Positions 61,477-64,000 of a stretch of DNA of 64,000 nucleotides are shown one piece after another. The position numbers were made by a program, and so were the translations under genes. Within the stretch, counting starts at the first letter, position 1; every line of letters begins with the position of its first letter. This stretch comes from Desulfovibrio fairfieldensis. Its GTDB lineage: Bacteria; Desulfobacterota; Desulfovibrionia; Desulfovibrionales; Desulfovibrionaceae. The notes beneath the pieces are model-generated. The model was not told where the DNA came from. It did no database searches and was given only the letters and a program-made list of their open reading frames with translations. The stretch is taken from contig NZ_CP014229.1 of NCBI RefSeq assembly GCF_001553605.1, positions 2,136,501-2,200,500 of the forward strand, written 5' to 3'.

Positions 61477-62459
61477 TATGAAAAGTCCTTTTTCCAGCTT
61501 AGGGAATGGTAGTCGCCATAGCCCCAGTTGCCAAAGCAGTTGGCACACTCGGAATGCGGCGGGTAACCCACCATTTGTCTGCGTCGTAGCCGCAGCATGG
61601 CCGCTGTATTGAAGCAGTCCGCGTCATGGAACACATTACCGCATGAGCCGTCCGGCACCACCTTGCGCAGACAGCCGCCTATATCTCCATTGCCGTCCAC
61701 ATTGATGACCGCGCAATAAGAGCGACAGGAATTACAGGGCGTCATATAGTCGGGATAAGGGGGCAGGTCGATGGGGTACCTCCGGCCTTCGGCCAGTTCC
61801 GCGATGGTTGAGATAATCTCCGTATCCTGGGCGGTAATGATCTTCGCCATTTGCACTTTGTCACTGGCATCATAGCAAAGCGGATTATACAACAGCAGAT
61901 GGGACGGCTCCAGCGTATCACAGAGATCAAGTACCTTCCGCAAGTCATCGAGCTTGTCCCTGTCAACAATATAGGAAATGCAGACCTGGCGGCAGACCCG
62001 CCGGTAGACGCCCCATGAACGCATGACACTTTTAAAGCCGTCAACACCGGTGTAGGAATTAAAGGAATTCCGGTCGTGTCCATAGAGGCTTACGCTGATA
62101 CGCGAAAAACAACCGTCCAGTTCGCCCACTTTTCCAGAGTTAACGCCATTAGTATCCAGAATGATACCCTTGCCCGCTTCGGCCAGAGAGCGCACGATGT
62201 CCGAAAATTCCGGGGCCAGCGTGGGCTCACCCTGCCCAGCCATGGCGAAGACGGCAATGCCAGGGTATTGCCCCAACAAAGCGCGAACCACTTCCAGACT
62301 CACGGGCGGCGTTTGTCGCACGCCGATTTTGGCGCGGCGGCACCACGAGCAGGCCAGATTACAGCGCGAGGTCATAAAAAGTGTACAAGCGGGAGGTTCT
62401 GCATGGCAGGCGTTGCCCAAGACCCCCATGGGCGAAACTATACCAAGTGCGTGCTTCAT
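61476..62459 (-). CDS. Radical SAM protein 2 of the glycan cluster (SPASM-like)
   Basis: 327 residues. Radical SAM motif Cys33-x3-Cys37-x2-Cys40 (RCNLACSWC), GQGEPTLAPEF loop, and a C-terminal Cys-rich region (CNSCRSYC, GGCLRK, SECANC) like a SPASM domain with auxiliary clusters. Stop and start codons overlap with both neighbours. The target, sugar or peptide, cannot be told. Confidence 0.82.
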   Translation of the reverse strand: MKHALGIVSPMGVLGNACHAEPPACTLFMTSRCNLACSWCRRAKIGVRQTPPVSLEVVRALLGQYPGIAVFAMAGQGEPTLAPEFSDIVRSLAEAGKGIILDTNGVNSGKVGELDGCFSRISVSLYGHDRNSFNSYTGVDGFKSVMRSWGVYRRVCRQVCISYIVDRDKLDDLRKVLDLCDTLEPSHLLLYNPLCYDASDKVQMAKIITAQDTEIISTIAELAEGRRYPIDLPPYPDYMTPCNSCRSYCAVINVDGNGDIGGCLRKVVPDGSCGNVFHDADCFNTAAMLRLRRRQMVGYPPHSECANCFGNWGYGDYHSLSWKKDFS

Positions 62460-63445
62460 CAGGGACGGCTCCGTAGCGTTCTGCAGCGCTGGGCTTGCAG
62501 TTTATCAAGGGCGGCAAAAAATTGCAGAAGCTCGTTATGTTCAAGACAGGCAAGCAAATGTTTATCCTCATCCCCCAGAACCCCGACAAAAGTGTCGGCA
62601 TCGAACTTCGGGCAGGTTCGAACAATCTTGAATAGCTGTCTGTTTTTAGCTTCAATAAAACGCCGTACAGATGCCCTTCGGTTACGGGCGGCAATATGAA
62701 TAAAAAGAGCAAACAGCGAGGCCAGCACATAATTGAAACTGGCAGCGGAAACCACGTCTTGTGTGGCCAGTTGCGTGATCATACCCAAGGCCCGGTAATG
62801 GGAAATGATGGTGCGGACATCCGGGGCGGAAAAAGAGGCCGAACCACGCCGGGGCGTGATAAGCGCATGCGCCGTGTCGTCAAGAGCTATGCGCTCGGCC
62901 CGCAGGGCGGCGCTGAAAGCGAAAACCAGATCTTCCGAGGCATGCAGCCGCTCGGAAAAGCGCAGTCCGTGCTCCCGCAGAAAGGTCGAGCGATAAATGG
63001 CCGAGCAGAACTGGATATAAAAATTATTCTTGTCCTGGCGAATTTTGGCGTTGATGCTGTAATTGATCCCGGAATGCCCCAAGTACGCGTAATTGCCCTT
63101 GGCAATGTCGGCCCCCTCCCGCCGCGCCGCCGTAAGCAGGCGCTCGCAAAAATCAGGAGCAAGGGCGTCGTCGCTGTCCACAAAGGCCATGTACTCGCCA
63201 GCGGCGGTCTCAATGCCGGTGTTGCGGGCGCGGGAAACGCCCCTGTTGCGCTCGTGCCGCAAAATGCGCACCCGCGCGTCGGCCAGCGCATAACGACGCA
63301 GCATAGACAAGGAATCGTCAGTGCTGCCGTCGTCCACGCACAACGCCTCGATATCTGTCACGGTCTGCTCCAATACGCTATCGAGACAGGCGGGAAGCGT
63401 CTTTTGCGTGTTGAAGACAGGGATAATGATAGAGAGAATGGGCAT
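62459..63445 (-). CDS. Family-2 glycosyltransferase
   Basis: 328 residues from ATG at 63445, overlapping the stop of the upstream gene (TGATG). LSIIIPVFNTQKTL, VDDGSTDDS and FVDSDD are the GT2 signature. A C-terminal helical extension of about 100 residues is basic. It works with the neighbouring transferases on one glycan. Confidence 0.85.
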   Translation of the reverse strand: MPILSIIIPVFNTQKTLPACLDSVLEQTVTDIEALCVDDGSTDDSLSMLRRYALADARVRILRHERNRGVSRARNTGIETAAGEYMAFVDSDDALAPDFCERLLTAARREGADIAKGNYAYLGHSGINYSINAKIRQDKNNFYIQFCSAIYRSTFLREHGLRFSERLHASEDLVFAFSAALRAERIALDDTAHALITPRRGSASFSAPDVRTIISHYRALGMITQLATQDVVSAASFNYVLASLFALFIHIAARNRRASVRRFIEAKNRQLFKIVRTCPKFDADTFVGVLGDEDKHLLACLEHNELLQFFAALDKLQAQRCRTLRSRP

Positions 63446-64000
63446 CACTGTTTGCTTTGCTTTCTTCGCGCGGCAAGCAAGTCACGCCTGATTTTTTCGC
63501 GCATATATTTATCAGTAAGCTGTGTGACAGCAGCTAATGTTTCTGGATTTCTCCTTGTATATGCAACACTATTTTTATGCATTCTGCGCCGGACATAAAC
63601 TCTATCTAAACAATGTGAAATATCAACATTATGTATAAAATATATTCTATATAACCATTCATGATCACCATAAGCGCGTAGATTTTCAACACGCGGCCCT
63701 ACTCGCAAGATCATTTCACGCCTAGCAAGCATTGTTGTATGAAAAACTTTTGTCCCTCCAAAAAAAATTTTGGTATAAATATTAGGGTCCATCTCTCTTT
63801 TCATATTATCATCATCAAAAAAATCTTCCACTTCTGTAAAAACAATTTCACATTCTGGGTGTTGCTGTAAGTACTCCATCTGAGCACTAAGTTTTCCCGA
63901 CAAGTAATAGTCATCACTATCAAGCCAAGCCAGAAATTCTCCTGAAGCTTTCTGAACACAAAGATTCCGCGCAGAAGCATCATCCATGCCACAATTTTTT
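63445..64000 (-). CDS. Family-2 glycosyltransferase, C-terminal part (N-terminus outside window)
   Basis: The frame is open to the window edge, so the gene is partial. GEFLAWLDSDDYYLSGKL is the GT2 DxD region, and the C-terminal DHEWLYRIYF (acceptor side) and an Arg-rich tail follow. More AT-rich than its neighbours (TTT/ATA codons), suggesting recent transfer, as is usual in surface-glycan loci. Confidence 0.8.
   Translation of the reverse strand, partial: KNCGMDDASARNLCVQKASGEFLAWLDSDDYYLSGKLSAQMEYLQQHPECEIVFTEVEDFFDDDNMKREMDPNIYTKIFFGGTKVFHTTMLARREMILRVGPRVENLRAYGDHEWLYRIYFIHNVDISHCLDRVYVRRRMHKNSVAYTRRNPETLAAVTQLTDKYMREKIRRDLLAARRKQSKQ

Noticed and set aside
1..64000. CRISPR arrays, rRNA genes, IS elements with their own transposase
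   Set aside because: I looked for regularly spaced direct repeats, rRNA-like sequence and transposase frames outside the Mu-like A gene and found none.

Overview
The window is GC-rich chromosomal DNA whose genes suggest a sulfate reducer of the Desulfovibrionaceae (Desulfovibrio/Bilophila type). This is an inference from protein style and gene content (SelA, an iron-sulfur aldo/keto reductase, radical SAM enzymes, a PAS histidine kinase with a CPFC motif), not a proof. About 40 kb in the middle is a nearly complete Mu-like transposable prophage. Host genes flank it.

Left host region (1-11.0 kb): the start of a PAS histidine kinase, two arginine genes (ornithine carbamoyltransferase and an N-acetylglutamate synthase-like GNAT), a membrane GGDEF/EAL protein with a degenerate GGDEF site, a secreted histidine acid phosphatase, a class V aminotransferase, an FMN alpha-hydroxy-acid oxidoreductase and a small secreted Cys/His-rich protein. 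Two short palindromic elements (3131-3277 and 10811-11029) lie in the intergenic spaces.

Prophage (about 11.06-50.88 kb): a leftward S24-type repressor faces the rightward early operon (HTH proteins, DDE transposase A, ATPase B). Next come early/middle accessory genes (DUF3164, MazG-like, PAPS-reductase-like, DUF2786, GemA) and a Mor-family activator. The late genes follow Mu order: lysozyme, spanins, holin, terminase, portal, F-like, G-like, protease/scaffold, capsid, sheath, tube, a tail chaperone with a -1 frameshift, tape measure, baseplate and fibre. A 2.7 kb island of accessory (moron) genes splits sheath from tube. The right end carries a com-mom DNA-modification pair, as in Mu. A tRNA-Arg gene (minus strand) lies just outside.

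The most striking system is at 45.6-47.8 kb. The tail-fibre gene ends in a variable C-terminal cassette. It is followed by six promoterless alternative C-terminal cassettes in alternating orientation (+,-,+,-,+,-). Each begins at a copy of the same roughly 25-bp site, and every site encodes F-R-(N/A)-W-x-L-G in the same reading phase. Seven sites, three two-cassette segments and a tyrosine recombinase gene 0.9 kb downstream make this a shufflon-like host-range switch in a Mu-like phage, where Mu itself uses the serine invertase Gin on a single G segment. A second phage-wide pattern is a conserved 25-bp sequence plus a 14-18-bp dyad that occurs four times. Two copies sit where Mu has Plys and PI, so these are probably late promoters.

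Right host region (51-64 kb): an amino-acid permease, then folC-selA-M18 aminopeptidase on the plus strand. A terminator separates these from a tightly overlapping minus-strand cluster that runs off the window: ABC exporter/flippase, iron-sulfur aldo/keto reductase, two radical SAM proteins and three family-2 glycosyltransferases. It looks like a surface-glycan or glycoconjugate locus.
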